Positions 32,527 to 41,191 of a stretch of DNA of 64,000 nt are shown here, piece by piece; within the stretch, counting starts at the first letter, position 1; each line of letters starts with the position of its first letter. The DNA is from Minwuia thermotolerans. Its GTDB lineage: Bacteria > Pseudomonadota > Alphaproteobacteria > Minwuiales > Minwuiaceae. The stretch covers positions 474,702 to 538,701 of the forward strand of contig NZ_PIGG01000031.1 in assembly GCF_002924445.1 (NCBI RefSeq). The letters are read 5' to 3'. The notes beneath the pieces were generated by a model. It ran no database searches. It saw nothing but the letters and a program-made list of their open reading frames with translations, and was not told the DNA's origin. Made by a program: the position numbers and the translations under genes.

Positions 32527-33693
32527 TTGACGGAACCGGGATTTCAGAGCTTCGACCGGCTGCTGGCCGGCCATGTACGGGACGGGAAACTGGCCGGCGT
32601 GATCGGTTGCGTGGCCGACGACAGCGGCGTGCGGCACCTGTTCATGGACGGGGTGAAGGACCGCGAGAGCGGCCGGCCGATGACCCGGGACACGATCTTC
32701 CGCATCTACTCCATGACCAAGCCCGTCACCGGCGTCGCGGTGATGATGCTGCGCGACGAGGGCCGTTTCGAGCTCGACACCCCGGTATCCGATTTTCTGC
32801 CGGCGTTCCGCGACCTGAAGGTGCTGCAGCCCGACGGCACGACGCGGCCGGCGAAGACGCCGATGACGATCCGCCACCTGCTGACTCATACCGCCGGTCT
32901 CACCCTGCCGCTGTCCTACGACGGTCCGCTCGCCGACATGTACAGGAACGCGGGCCTTGAGGGCATGCGCAGCAGCGGCAGCCTGACCGATATCGCCGAC
33001 CGTCTCGCCGCCCTGCCGGTGGATTTCGAACCCGGGACCCGCTGGCAGTATTCCATGGCCCAGGATCTGCTGGGCCGGATCGTCGAAGTGGCGGGCGGAC
33101 AGCGCTTCGACCGGTTCCTGGAAGAGCGGATCTTCCGTCCCCTTGGCATGACGGATACCGGCTTTCACGTACCGGCGCCGAAGAAGGACCGCTTCTGTTC
33201 GGTCTATCCCGCGCCGGACGACGGAACCAACGCGCCGATCGACCGCTGGGACGACAGCCGCTTTCTGGCGCCGCCCGATTTCCCTTCCGGCGGCGGCGGC
33301 CTGGTTTCCACCCTGGATGACTACCTCGTCTTCGCACGGATGCTGATGGACGGCGGGCGCGGCCTGCTGGCGGCGGAAACGGTCGCCGAGATGACGCGCA
33401 ATCACCTTCCCGGCGGCTGCGACATGGCCGCGATGGGCGTCGAGGAATTCAGCGGCGACCGCTGGGAGGGTTTCGGTTTCGGCCTGACCATGAGCGTGGT
33501 CGCCGACCCGGTGAAAGCGTCGACCGGTGGACCGGCCGGCGAATATGGCTGGTCGGGCGCGGCCGGCACCTTCTTCTTCAACGCGCCGGAGCACAGGGCC
33601 ACAGCGGTCCTGCTGACCCAGTACATGCCCTCGAAAGCCTATCCTCTGCGCCGCCCGTTCCGTGAAGCCGTCTATGAGGGTCTGGCCCGATGA
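32527..33693 (+). CDS. serine hydrolase, beta-lactamase class C/esterase family
   Basis: A penicillin-binding-protein-fold hydrolase, 388 residues. The SxxK motif is S62-M-T-K65 in IYSMTKPVTG, and the second motif is Y175-S-M in RWQYSMAQDLLG. Most family members have YxN here, so Met in place of Asn is unusual but occurs in esterase-like relatives. No signal peptide is seen, favouring a cytoplasmic esterase or transacylase over a beta-lactamase. I choose the TTG at 32527 because GGGAGG lies at ideal distance; an upstream TTG (32491) would add 12 residues without a ribosome site. Its stop overlaps the start of the short cytochrome gene (ATGA). Confidence 0.85.
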   Translation: MTEPGFQSFDRLLAGHVRDGKLAGVIGCVADDSGVRHLFMDGVKDRESGRPMTRDTIFRIYSMTKPVTGVAVMMLRDEGRFELDTPVSDFLPAFRDLKVLQPDGTTRPAKTPMTIRHLLTHTAGLTLPLSYDGPLADMYRNAGLEGMRSSGSLTDIADRLAALPVDFEPGTRWQYSMAQDLLGRIVEVAGGQRFDRFLEERIFRPLGMTDTGFHVPAPKKDRFCSVYPAPDDGTNAPIDRWDDSRFLAPPDFPSGGGGLVSTLDDYLVFARMLMDGGRGLLAAETVAEMTRNHLPGGCDMAAMGVEEFSGDRWEGFGFGLTMSVVADPVKASTGGPAGEYGWSGAAGTFFFNAPEHRATAVLLTQYMPSKAYPLRRPFREAVYEGLAR

Positions 33694-33860
33694 GATTGTT
33701 ATTGCTTGGTTTCGTTCTCTCGGTTCTGACCCTCGCCGACCATTCGGAAGCTCAGGAACGCAGCCGAGGCGCGGTGCTGGCGCTGTCCTGCGCCGGCTGC
33801 CACGGCACCGACGGCATGAGCCCCGGCGCGATGCCGGCGCATTTCGACCGGCTGAGATAA
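33690..33860 (+). CDS. fccA: truncated c-type cytochrome, remnant of sulfide dehydrogenase cytochrome subunit
   Basis: A 56-residue frame that starts with a signal peptide (MRLLLLGFVLSVLTLADHSEA) and continues to the heme-attachment motif CAGCH and GTDGMSPGAMP, then ends AHFDRLR. FccA-type cytochromes normally go on for another 40-50 residues after SPGAMP, including the distal Met ligand, and end with a helix like LAAYF. Here AHFDRLR looks like that last helix joined directly to the first part, as if the middle was lost by an in-frame deletion. The frame overlaps the upstream stop by ATGA and the FccB-type gene starts nine bases later, so position fits fccA. A functional mini-cytochrome cannot be excluded. 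Confidence 0.65.
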   Translation: MRLLLLGFVLSVLTLADHSEAQERSRGAVLALSCAGCHGTDGMSPGAMPAHFDRLR

Positions 33861-33869
33861 GGTGGCTTC

Positions 33870-35147
33870 ATGAAGAACATTTCCCGCCGCGGCTTCGGCA
33901 AGGCGGCGCTCGCCACCGGCATCACCATCATGGTCTCAGGCAAGGCTGCCGCGCAGCGCCGCTATGACGTCGTCGTCATCGGCGGCGGCTTCGGCGGCGC
34001 CACCGCCGCGAAGTATCTCCGAAAGTTCGAACCGAAACTGTCCGTCGCGCTGATCGAGCAGAACCGGGTCTTCCACACCTGCCCGTTCAGCAATCTGGTG
34101 ATCGGCGGGCTGCGGCCGCTCAATGCGATCGCGCACAACTATCTGGCGCTGTCGAAGCGCTGGGGAATCGATGTCATCCACCAGCGGGCCGGCCGCCTGA
34201 ATCCCAGCGCGCGCACCGTGCGGCTGGCCGACGGGCCGGAGATCGGCTTCGAGAAGGCCATTGTTTCGCCCGGCGTCGATTTCGATTTCCAAGCCATCGA
34301 GGGCTACGGCCGGCCAGCGATGCGCACCATGCCCCACGCCTGGAAGGCCGGCCCGCAGACCCGCGAGCTGCGCGACCAGCTGCGCGAGATGGAGGATGGC
34401 GGTCTGGTGATCATCGCCCCGCCGATGGATCCCTTCCGCTGCCCGCCGGGCCCATATGAGCGCGCCTCCATGATCGCGCACTACCTGAAGACCCGGAAGC
34501 CGCGCTCGAAGATCCTGATCCTCGATCCGAAGACGACATTCTCCAAGGAAGCCCTGTTCAAGCAGGCCTGGGAACGCCTCTATCCCGGCATGATCGAGCA
34601 TCTGAATGCCGCCGACGACGGCCGCGTCGTCCGCGTCGACCCGGATCGGCTGGAGGTCGAGACCGCCTTTGGCGCACGATACAGGGGCGCGGTGGTCAAC
34701 ATCATCCCGCCGCAGTTCGCGGGCGTCATCGCCGGCAATGCCGGCCTGGCCAACGAGGACGGCTGGTGCCCCGTCAATCCGGTCACTTTCGAGAGCCGGA
34801 TGGCCCGCGACATCCACATCATCGGCGACGCGGCCATCGCTGGCGCCATGCCGAAGTCCGGCTTCTCCGCCAACAGCCAGGGCAAGATCGCCGCACTGAA
34901 CGTCGCCGCGGCGCTGACAGGGCGCGATCCGGTCGCCGGATCCTTCGCCAATACCTGTTACAGCATCCTGGCGCCGGACTATGGCATCTCGGTCGCCAAG
35001 GTCTACCGCACGACCGACGACGGCATCGTCGGCGTCGAGGGTTCGGGCGGCCTCAGTCCGATGGACGCCGACGCCGGCTTCCGCGCCGCCGAAGCCCATT
35101 ACGCCCAGGGCTGGTACGAAGCCGTCACCGCCGACATGTTCACCTAG
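33870..35147 (+). CDS. fccB: flavocytochrome c sulfide dehydrogenase flavoprotein subunit
   Basis: Periplasmic FAD enzyme that oxidises sulfide and passes electrons to a cytochrome c subunit. The 425-residue precursor has a Tat signal (ISRRGFGKAALATG) with likely cleavage after AAA28. The FAD Rossmann motif VVVIGGGFGGATAAKYL begins near residue 33. HTCPFSNLVIGG has a Cys at the place where the known enzyme binds FAD covalently. The C-terminal part (residues about 350-425, NTCYSILAPDYGISVAKVYR) is the flavocytochrome-specific domain. The companion cytochrome gene directly upstream is cut down to 56 codons. Use of a different electron acceptor, or another sulfur substrate, is possible. Confidence 0.87.
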   Translation: MKNISRRGFGKAALATGITIMVSGKAAAQRRYDVVVIGGGFGGATAAKYLRKFEPKLSVALIEQNRVFHTCPFSNLVIGGLRPLNAIAHNYLALSKRWGIDVIHQRAGRLNPSARTVRLADGPEIGFEKAIVSPGVDFDFQAIEGYGRPAMRTMPHAWKAGPQTRELRDQLREMEDGGLVIIAPPMDPFRCPPGPYERASMIAHYLKTRKPRSKILILDPKTTFSKEALFKQAWERLYPGMIEHLNAADDGRVVRVDPDRLEVETAFGARYRGAVVNIIPPQFAGVIAGNAGLANEDGWCPVNPVTFESRMARDIHIIGDAAIAGAMPKSGFSANSQGKIAALNVAAALTGRDPVAGSFANTCYSILAPDYGISVAKVYRTTDDGIVGVEGSGGLSPMDADAGFRAAEAHYAQGWYEAVTADMFT

Positions 35148-35168
35148 AGCGGCGGGAATTCTCTTCGC

Positions 35169-36155
35169 CTACTTGTGGCCCTTCGGCCATTGCGGACGAT
35201 ATGGCTTCTCGATCTTCTCGCACTCCTCGGCGCTCAGTTCCACCGAGAGCGCGGCCACCGCGTCGGCGATATGGCCCGGCTTCGAGGCGCCGATGATCGG
35301 TGCGGTGACGACCGGGTTCTTCAGCACCCAGGCCAGCGCCACCTGCGCCGGCGGCAGGCCCTTTGCTTCGGCCACGTCACAGACGGCATTGGCAACCGCG
35401 AAGTCCTCGTCACGGCCGAAGATGCGCTGCGCCACCGGATCCGACTTCGCGCGATCGGTGCCGCCGATGGACTTGCCCTCGGGTCGCCGGGTCAGGAAGC
35501 CGCGGGCCATGGGGCTCCACGGAATGACGCCCACCCCGGTATCCTCGCACCAGGGAAGGACTTCCCGCTCCTCCTCGCGATAGGCGGCATTGTAGTAGTT
35601 CTGCATCGAGACGAACTCGGTCCAGCCGTTCATCTGCGCCACGTGCTGCATCTCGATGAACTGCCTGGCCCACATGGAGGACGCGCCGATATAGCGGACC
35701 TTTCCGGCCTTCACGCAGTCGTGCAGGGCCTCCATCGTCTCCTCGATGGGCGTGTCGTAGTCGAAGCGGTGGATCTGGTAGAGGTCGACATAATCGGTGT
35801 CGAGCCGGCGCAGGCTGTCGTCGATGCCGGCCATGATGTGCTTGCGCGACAGGCCCCGGTCATTGGGAGCGTCGGACATCGGATTGAAGACCTTGGTGGC
35901 GATGACGACCTGATCGCGCGGCGCGAGCTCCTTCAACGCGCGGCCGGTGACCTCCTCGGACGCGCCGATCGAGTACATGTCGGCGGTGTCGAAGAAGTTG
36001 ATGCCGGCCTCCCAGGCCTCCCGGAAGAACGGCTTCGATTCATCTTCGCGCAGCACCCAGCTGTGATGCCCCTGCGAAGGGTCGCCATAGGTCATGCAGC
36101 CGAGGCAGAGGCGGCTGACCTTCAGGCCGGTCCGGCCGAGACGGACATATTCCAT
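35169..36155 (-). CDS. aldo/keto reductase
   Basis: NADPH-dependent carbonyl reductase, 328 residues, TIM barrel. The catalytic set is visible: Asp in FFDTADMYSIG with the following Tyr, Lys in VVIATKVF, and His in DLYQIHRFD. Cofactor-binding segments are PIIGASKPGHI and the RGFL region after VIPWSPMA. I choose ATG 36155, where the family sequence EYVRLGRTGLKVSRLCLG begins and GGGGGG lies upstream; the frame is open much further but only as overlap with the next gene. It begins 17 bases after the class V aminotransferase stop and is the last gene of a four-gene leftward operon. Confidence 0.93.
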   Translation of the reverse strand: MEYVRLGRTGLKVSRLCLGCMTYGDPSQGHHSWVLREDESKPFFREAWEAGINFFDTADMYSIGASEEVTGRALKELAPRDQVVIATKVFNPMSDAPNDRGLSRKHIMAGIDDSLRRLDTDYVDLYQIHRFDYDTPIEETMEALHDCVKAGKVRYIGASSMWARQFIEMQHVAQMNGWTEFVSMQNYYNAAYREEEREVLPWCEDTGVGVIPWSPMARGFLTRRPEGKSIGGTDRAKSDPVAQRIFGRDEDFAVANAVCDVAEAKGLPPAQVALAWVLKNPVVTAPIIGASKPGHIADAVAALSVELSAEECEKIEKPYRPQWPKGHK

Positions 36156-36172
36156 GTTCGATGATCCCCCCT

Positions 36173-37306
36173 TCAGAGCACCGCGCCCAGCGCATCCATC
36201 AGCCGGGCGACGTCTTCGTCGTTGTTGTAGAGATGCGGCGTCACCCGCATGGACTGGCCACGCACACTGACATGGACATTGCGCGCCGCCAGCGCCTCGA
36301 CAAGACCGGGCGGCAGGGCCTCCGGGAAGCCGAGGCCCAGGAAATGCGGGGCGCGGGCGCCCTCGGGCGGCGACGACAGGCCGAGCCGCGCGGCGCGCGC
36401 GGCAATGTCGGCTGTGCGGGTGCCCAGCGTCTCCGAGATGGCCTTGGGCGTCCAGTCGAGGATCTGCTCCATCGCCGCGATGGCGCCCGGCATCAGGGCG
36501 AAATTGGAAAACTCGCCCATGTCGAAGCGGCGCGCGCCGGGACGGAAGCCGTCGACATATTTCACCAGACCGGCAAAGTCCTCGGCATTGGAGCGGGTCA
36601 TCCAGCTCTGCTCGATCGGTTCGCCGCCATGCCACTTCGGATCCGCGTAGAGAAAACCGACGCTGTAGGGGCCGAGCAGCCACTTGTAGCAGGCGGCGGC
36701 CATGAAATCGGGCCGCACTCTGCGCACGGAGAACGGCATCGCGCCGAGGGACTGGGTCAGATCGAGCGCCAGCGCCGCGCCGACTTCGCGCAGCCGCGCG
36801 CCCACCCGTTCCAGGTCGATCAGACTGCCGTCGGTCCAGTGGTTCTGCGCCAGCGCCGCCAGGGCGGTGCGCTCGTCGATGGCGTCCAGGATGACCCGGG
36901 TCCAGTCGCCGTCCTGCCCGCGATCCAGCGTGACCACCTCGGCGCCCCTGGCCCTGGCCAGCTCCCGCCAGCCGTAGACGTTGGAGGGAAACTGGTCCTT
37001 CAGCACGATGATGCGCTGACCCGCCGCGACAGGAATATTACGGGCCGCCACCGCCAGACCGTAGCTCGCCGAGGGCACCACGGCGACGTCATCCGCCGTC
37101 GCGTCGATCATGCGTGCGAGCAGACCACGGGCGTGTTCGGTCTCGGTGAAGAAGTCATCGGACGAGACGGTCCATGGCCGGGCCTTGCGGGCCGTACCTT
37201 TCGCCACCGCTTCGACGACACCGTGCATCAACGGACCCATATAGGCGCAATTGAGATAGGCCCGGTCCTCGGGGATATCGAACAGGTGACGCTGACAGGG
37301 AATCAC
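36173..37306 (-). CDS. aminotransferase class V-fold PLP-dependent enzyme
   Basis: A 377-residue fold-type I PLP enzyme, related to kynureninase, cysteine desulfurases and isopenicillin-N epimerases. The Schiff-base lysine lies in ACYKWLLGPYSVGFLY and the PLP-binding Asp in LALDLTQSLGAM. The start is GTG 37306, overlapping the stop of the MaoC gene (GTGA), and the sequence CQRHLFDIPEDRAYLNCAYMGPL starts as in family members. It is translationally coupled within the epoxide hydrolase-MaoC-aminotransferase-aldo/keto reductase operon. No sulfur-carrier or Isc/Suf gene is nearby, so desulfurase activity is unlikely; the substrate is unknown. Confidence 0.87.
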   Translation of the reverse strand: MIPCQRHLFDIPEDRAYLNCAYMGPLMHGVVEAVAKGTARKARPWTVSSDDFFTETEHARGLLARMIDATADDVAVVPSASYGLAVAARNIPVAAGQRIIVLKDQFPSNVYGWRELARARGAEVVTLDRGQDGDWTRVILDAIDERTALAALAQNHWTDGSLIDLERVGARLREVGAALALDLTQSLGAMPFSVRRVRPDFMAAACYKWLLGPYSVGFLYADPKWHGGEPIEQSWMTRSNAEDFAGLVKYVDGFRPGARRFDMGEFSNFALMPGAIAAMEQILDWTPKAISETLGTRTADIAARAARLGLSSPPEGARAPHFLGLGFPEALPPGLVEALAARNVHVSVRGQSMRVTPHLYNNDEDVARLMDALGAVL

Positions 37307-37785
37307 GCCGCTTCCTCCGGCTGCTTCATGACGAACTGCACGGCGTTCCACGAACAGACAAGTTCGCGCCGCTGATTGAAGACGCGGCAATCCATCGAGA
37401 CAAGCCCCAGGCCCGGACGCGACCGGCTCTCCCGCTTGTCCGTCACCTCGATCTCGCCGTAGATCGTGTCGCCAGGCCGGACCGGCGCGTGCCATTTCAG
37501 ATTCTCGAGCCCGCCCGCGCCCATGGAGGCGCTGCCGATGAAACCACCCTGGATCATCATGCGGAAGGCGACGATGCTGACCTGCCAGCCGCTGGCGATG
37601 AGACCGCCATACATGGACTTGTCCGCCGCCACCTTGTCGATGTGATGCGGCTGCGGATCGTAGCGGAAGGCGAAATCGATGATGTCGGATTCGGTCAGTG
37701 TCACGCCCGGTCCGTGAAAGACCTGCCCGATCTCATAGCTTTCATAGTGCCGGGCGCGGTCCTCCGGCGTCTCCGTCACGCTCAT
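37303..37785 (-). CDS. MaoC family dehydratase
   Basis: A 160-residue single hot-dog (R)-specific hydratase-type protein. The hydratase-2 motif is present as FAFRYDPQPHHIDKVAA, with the catalytic Asp and His, followed by GGLIASGW. The central strand GLENLKWHAPVRPGDTIYGEIEV is typical. Such enzymes hydrate 2-enoyl-CoA or act on related thioesters. Both ends overlap neighbours by four bases: ATGA with the epoxide hydrolase upstream and GTGA with the aminotransferase downstream. That tight coupling suggests use in one pathway. Confidence 0.9.
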   Translation of the reverse strand: MSVTETPEDRARHYESYEIGQVFHGPGVTLTESDIIDFAFRYDPQPHHIDKVAADKSMYGGLIASGWQVSIVAFRMMIQGGFIGSASMGAGGLENLKWHAPVRPGDTIYGEIEVTDKRESRSRPGLGLVSMDCRVFNQRRELVCSWNAVQFVMKQPEEAA

Positions 37786-38954
37786 CGCAGCCCCCGGAAG
37801 AAGGCCCGGATGTCCGCCACCAGCTCGTCAGGCTTCTCGAAGGCGGCAAAATGCCCGCCGTCGTCATGGACAGTGAAACGTTTCACGTCGTAGGCCCGCT
37901 TCAGCCAGCTCTCGGGCGGGATCGGCACCAGGTCGTAGGGAAACAGGCAGAATCCGGTCGGCACCTCGATGCGGTCAGGGGCGCCGTCCTCGCGCCGTCC
38001 CAGCTCCATGCCGCCCTCGCGGGTCACGGCCGTGTAGAGCCAGCTCGCGGAGTTGTGGGCGTTGTTGACCCAGTAGATCATGACATTGGTCAGCAGTTCG
38101 TCCATGGGGAACAGGCTGAGTTCGCCCGGCCCCTCCTTCATGCGGTGCTGGAACTTCTCGATGATCCAGGCCGCCAGACCCGCCGGGGAATCGGACAGGC
38201 CGTAGTTCAGGGTCTGCGGCTTGGTGCCCTGAATCTGGAAATAGCCCATGGCGTGCGCCGTGCGCTTTCGGAACCGCCCGATCCAGGCCCGCTCGTCTTC
38301 GGTCAGCGCGGGCGCACCCTCGCCGAGATGCGGCTTCAGCGGCACCATGTTGAGGTGGATGCCGTTCAGCCGATCCGGGTGGCGGTGCGCCAGCCAGGAG
38401 GTGACGATGGAGCCCCAGTCGCCGCCCTGGGCCGAAAAGCGCTCCACGCCGAAGACCTTGGTCATGAACCGCGCCCAGAGATCGGCGACCTTCTTCGGGT
38501 GCATCGGCGCCGCCGGCGCGCTGGACCAGCCATAGCCGGGCAGCGACGGACAGATCACGGTGAAGCCGTCCTCGGCATCGCCGCCGAAGCGCTCGGGATG
38601 GGCCAGCGGCTCGATGATGCGGTGAAATTCGAAGGTCGAACCCGGCCAGCCGTGGGTAATCACCAGCGGCTCGGGATTGGCCCCCGAACCGGGCTCGCAG
38701 ACGAAATGGATGTCGAAGCCGTCAACCTGAGCGATGTAGTTCGGCCAGCGGTTGAGCTCGGTCTCCCAGCGGCGCCAGTCATAGCCATTGCGCCAGTGGT
38801 CCACGAGCCTGCGCATGTAGGCGAGGTCGGTGCCGTAGAGCCAGCCGCCGCCTTCCGGTTCGTTGGGAAAACGCGTACGCGCCAGCCGGGCCGCGAGATC
38901 GTCGAGCACCGTCTGGTCGACATTGATGGTGAACGCCTGCGCGTTGATATGCAC
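37782..38954 (-). CDS. epoxide hydrolase (microsomal/juvenile-hormone type, EHN domain)
   Basis: Alpha/beta hydrolase that opens epoxides to diols, 390 residues. The N-terminal EHN domain (about 5-105) precedes the hydrolase core. The oxyanion motif is HGWPGS, the nucleophile Asp is in GGDWGS, and the catalytic His in GGHFAAFEKP. NYGLSDSPAGLAAWI is a family-specific cap segment. Start is GTG 38954 behind a very purine-rich GGGGGAGGGG. It heads a leftward four-gene operon. Microbial members act on terpene epoxides and other bulky substrates; the substrate here is unknown. Confidence 0.92.
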   Translation of the reverse strand: MHINAQAFTINVDQTVLDDLAARLARTRFPNEPEGGGWLYGTDLAYMRRLVDHWRNGYDWRRWETELNRWPNYIAQVDGFDIHFVCEPGSGANPEPLVITHGWPGSTFEFHRIIEPLAHPERFGGDAEDGFTVICPSLPGYGWSSAPAAPMHPKKVADLWARFMTKVFGVERFSAQGGDWGSIVTSWLAHRHPDRLNGIHLNMVPLKPHLGEGAPALTEDERAWIGRFRKRTAHAMGYFQIQGTKPQTLNYGLSDSPAGLAAWIIEKFQHRMKEGPGELSLFPMDELLTNVMIYWVNNAHNSASWLYTAVTREGGMELGRREDGAPDRIEVPTGFCLFPYDLVPIPPESWLKRAYDVKRFTVHDDGGHFAAFEKPDELVADIRAFFRGLR

Positions 38955-38993
38955 CTCGGCCCCTCCCCCGGTTCATAGCGGCGACCCCAGGGG

Positions 38994-39578
38994 TCAGGCG
39001 CGCCCCGCCTCGGTCGAAAGCAGCGCCGGATCAATGCCGATCCGCCGTACCGCCGCCGCCCACTTGTCGTCCAGCGGCAGATCGAAGACAAGCTCGGAAT
39101 CCGCCGGACAGTGGAGCCAGTCATTGCGCTGCATCTCGCTCTCGAGCTGTCCCGGCGCCCAGCCGGCATAGCCAAGCGCCAGCACCGCCTGGCGCGGCCC
39201 CTCGCCGGTGGCCAGCGCGCGCAATATGTCGACTGTCGCCGTCAGCGACACGCCTTCGCCCATGCCCACTGTGGCGTCGCGCGTGTAGTCGGGCGAGTGC
39301 AGCACGAAGCCACGGCCGGTCTCGACCGGTCCGCCGTAGTGGATCGAGATCGGCGGCATCTCCTCGGCATCGCCGATGTCGAGCTGGCTGGCCAGATCCC
39401 CGAAGCTGAGATTGGGCAGCGCCTTGTTGACGATCAGGCCCATGGCGCCGCCCTCGGCGCTGTGGGCGCACATGAAGATGACCGAATGCTCGAAGCGCTG
39501 ATCGGGCATCGAGGGCATGGCGATCAGCAGATGCCCTTCCAGGCTGTCTGCCGCGCGGCTCTCCTTGTCGCTACTCAT
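38994..39578 (-). CDS. YqgE/AlgH family protein (UPF0301)
   Basis: A 194-residue protein of the UPF0301 family. The conserved opening LEGHLLIAMPSMPDQRFEHSVIFMC and GAMGLIVNKAL are clear, and the second conserved part is VETGRGFVLHSPDY. The structure is known for homologues but the biochemical role is not settled; AlgH was linked to alginate regulation in Pseudomonas. Divergent from the DsbD-N gene, with 130 bases between. It lies just downstream of nothing on its own strand, so it is probably monocistronic or shares readthrough into the epoxide hydrolase operon 39 bases on. Confidence 0.94.
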   Translation of the reverse strand: MSSDKESRAADSLEGHLLIAMPSMPDQRFEHSVIFMCAHSAEGGAMGLIVNKALPNLSFGDLASQLDIGDAEEMPPISIHYGGPVETGRGFVLHSPDYTRDATVGMGEGVSLTATVDILRALATGEGPRQAVLALGYAGWAPGQLESEMQRNDWLHCPADSELVFDLPLDDKWAAAVRRIGIDPALLSTEAGRA

Positions 39579-39708
39579 GCACAGAGGATGAAACGCCGGA
39601 GCCCGCCTTTCAAGCGGACAAAGCGTCCTGCCGCCGCGGACTCTCCCCCCACGGCATCGTGAGCGGTTGCGACTGGCGCCCGCCTCGGGGCGTGATTATA
39701 GAACCGCC

Positions 39709-40527
39709 ATGCGCCCCATCGCGTTCGCTCTTGCCCTGTTCCTCGCCGCCGTCGCCGGTAATGGCGCGGCGCCTGCGCAACAGGATCCCGTCTCCGCCTG
39801 GGCGGGCATTCCCGAGGCGGAAGTGCGCCTGATCGCCGGCCATGTCCGCGGCGAAGGCGACATGCTGGGTCTGCATTTCGTTCTGGCCGACGAATGGAAG
39901 ACCTACTGGCGCAGCCCCGGCGACGCCGGACTGCCGCCGGTGCCGGACTGGACGGCGAGCAGCGGTCTTGGCCGCGCCGACCTCGCCTGGCCCCTGCCGG
40001 AGCGGTTCGACTACTACGGCCTGACGACCTATGGCTATCACGGCGAAGCGGTGCTGCCGGTGCGCATCGAACGCGCCCCCGGGGAGATCACGCGCATCCG
40101 TCTGGCGCTCTCCTATGCCGCCTGCGCAGAGGTCTGCGTGCCGATCGAGGCCGAACTGGCACTCGACCTGCCTGCCGGGCCGCTGGCCGAGAACCGTCAC
40201 GGCGCGGCCATTGCGTCGGCGCTGGCCCGGGTGCCCGAACAATCCCCGTCCGGTCTGACGGTCGAGACGCTTTCGGCGGAAGGCGGCGAACTCGCTGTGA
40301 GCTTCGGCACAGCGCGGCCGCTGTCGGAGCCCGACCTGATCGTCGAGGGCCCGCGCGACCTCTATTTCCACAACCCACGCTGTGAAGCCGTTGACCTGGT
40401 CACGCGGTGCCGCATGGCGATCGGCGGCGCCAGAGACGACACCGCTCTGGAAGGAACGCGCCTGATCCTCACGCTGAGTGGCCGTGATTACGCCGCCGAA
40501 TTACCGGCGGTGGTCGGAAAACGGTGA
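39709..40527 (+). CDS. secreted protein with DsbD N-terminal-like domain
   Basis: A 272-residue exported protein. Residues 1-22 are a signal peptide ending APA before Gln. The mature part resembles the periplasmic N-terminal domain of DsbD-type thiol reductases, including LHFVLADEWKTYWRSPGDAGLPP and the cysteine pair in SYAACAEVCVPIEAEL that would do thiol-disulfide exchange. The transmembrane and C-terminal thioredoxin domains of full DsbD are missing. Stand-alone versions are common in alphaproteobacteria and may receive electrons from a CcdA-like membrane protein, which is not encoded here. A second Cys pair occurs near the C-terminus (NPRCEAVDLVTRC). The start is ATG 39709, since the frame opens earlier but the signal begins here. 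Confidence 0.85.
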   Translation: MRPIAFALALFLAAVAGNGAAPAQQDPVSAWAGIPEAEVRLIAGHVRGEGDMLGLHFVLADEWKTYWRSPGDAGLPPVPDWTASSGLGRADLAWPLPERFDYYGLTTYGYHGEAVLPVRIERAPGEITRIRLALSYAACAEVCVPIEAELALDLPAGPLAENRHGAAIASALARVPEQSPSGLTVETLSAEGGELAVSFGTARPLSEPDLIVEGPRDLYFHNPRCEAVDLVTRCRMAIGGARDDTALEGTRLILTLSGRDYAAELPAVVGKR

Positions 40528-40626
40528 CAATCGCCGCCGCAACTGGAAACTGGGCTATGATCACACTAAGTGCGCTTTGGCTGCCCGAGAACGGCGCGGC
40601 GCGAAATCCATGAAGGGGGTGCAGAA

Positions 40627-41112
40627 ATGACTATCCAAGTTGGCGACAAGATGCCCGAAGGCGGCTTCATGCAGATGACCGATGACGGCCCTGCGCCGAT
40701 CACCAGCAGCGACCTGTTCGACGGCAAGAAGGTGGTGCTGTTCGCGGTGCCCGGCGCCTTCACGCCCACCTGCTCGGCCAAGCATGTGCCGGGCTTCGTA
40801 TCCCGCGCGGACGAACTGAAGGCCAAGGGCGTCGACACCATCGCCTGCCTGTCGGTCAACGACGTCTTCGTCATGAACGCATGGGGCAAGGACCAGTCGG
40901 TGGGCGACAAGGTGATGATGCTCGCCGACGGCTCCGGCGACTACGTGTCCCGGCTGGGCCTCGAACTGGACCTGACGCCGCGCGGCATGGGCAAGCGCGC
41001 CACGCGCTTCGCCATGATCGTCAACGATGGCAAGGTCGAGCACCTGGGCGTCGAAAGCAATCCTGGCGAGCTGACGGTCTCCGGCGCGGACGCGATTCTC
41101 GAGAAGCTCTGA
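40627..41112 (+). CDS. peroxiredoxin, Prx5 subfamily (second copy)
   Basis: A 161-residue thiol peroxidase. The peroxidatic Cys is in PGAFTPTCSAKHVPGF, a second conserved Cys in ACLSVNDVFVMNAWG, and the active-site Arg in GKRATRFAMIVNDGKV. GAAGGGGG precedes ATG 40627. Compared with the copy at 4014 it is shorter, lacks the acidic insertion near the C-terminus and is closer to the standard alphaproteobacterial Prx5, with the ending NPGELTVSGADAIL. It is monocistronic, with a strong terminator 38 bases after the stop. Confidence 0.95.
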   Translation: MTIQVGDKMPEGGFMQMTDDGPAPITSSDLFDGKKVVLFAVPGAFTPTCSAKHVPGFVSRADELKAKGVDTIACLSVNDVFVMNAWGKDQSVGDKVMMLADGSGDYVSRLGLELDLTPRGMGKRATRFAMIVNDGKVEHLGVESNPGELTVSGADAILEKL

Positions 41113-41150
41113 GCCGGTCGATCAGGGGCCGAACGGTCCCCTGCAGCGGA

Positions 41151-41177
41151 AAGGGGGCCGGTTCCGGCCCCCTTTTT
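41151..41177 (+). terminator. rho-independent terminator between convergent peroxiredoxin and kinase genes
   Basis: AAGGGGGCCG pairs with CGGCCCCCTT around a GTTC loop, followed by TTTC. It lies in the 79-base gap between convergent genes. The A pair on the left gives only weak leftward activity. Confidence 0.88.
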
Positions 41178-41191
41178 CGTGGCGCGCGGGC

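Noticed and set aside
36156..36683. N-terminal extension of the aldo/keto reductase frame
   Set aside because: The extension overlaps the aminotransferase gene in another frame and has no family similarity; the start at 36155 has a ribosome site and the family N-terminus.
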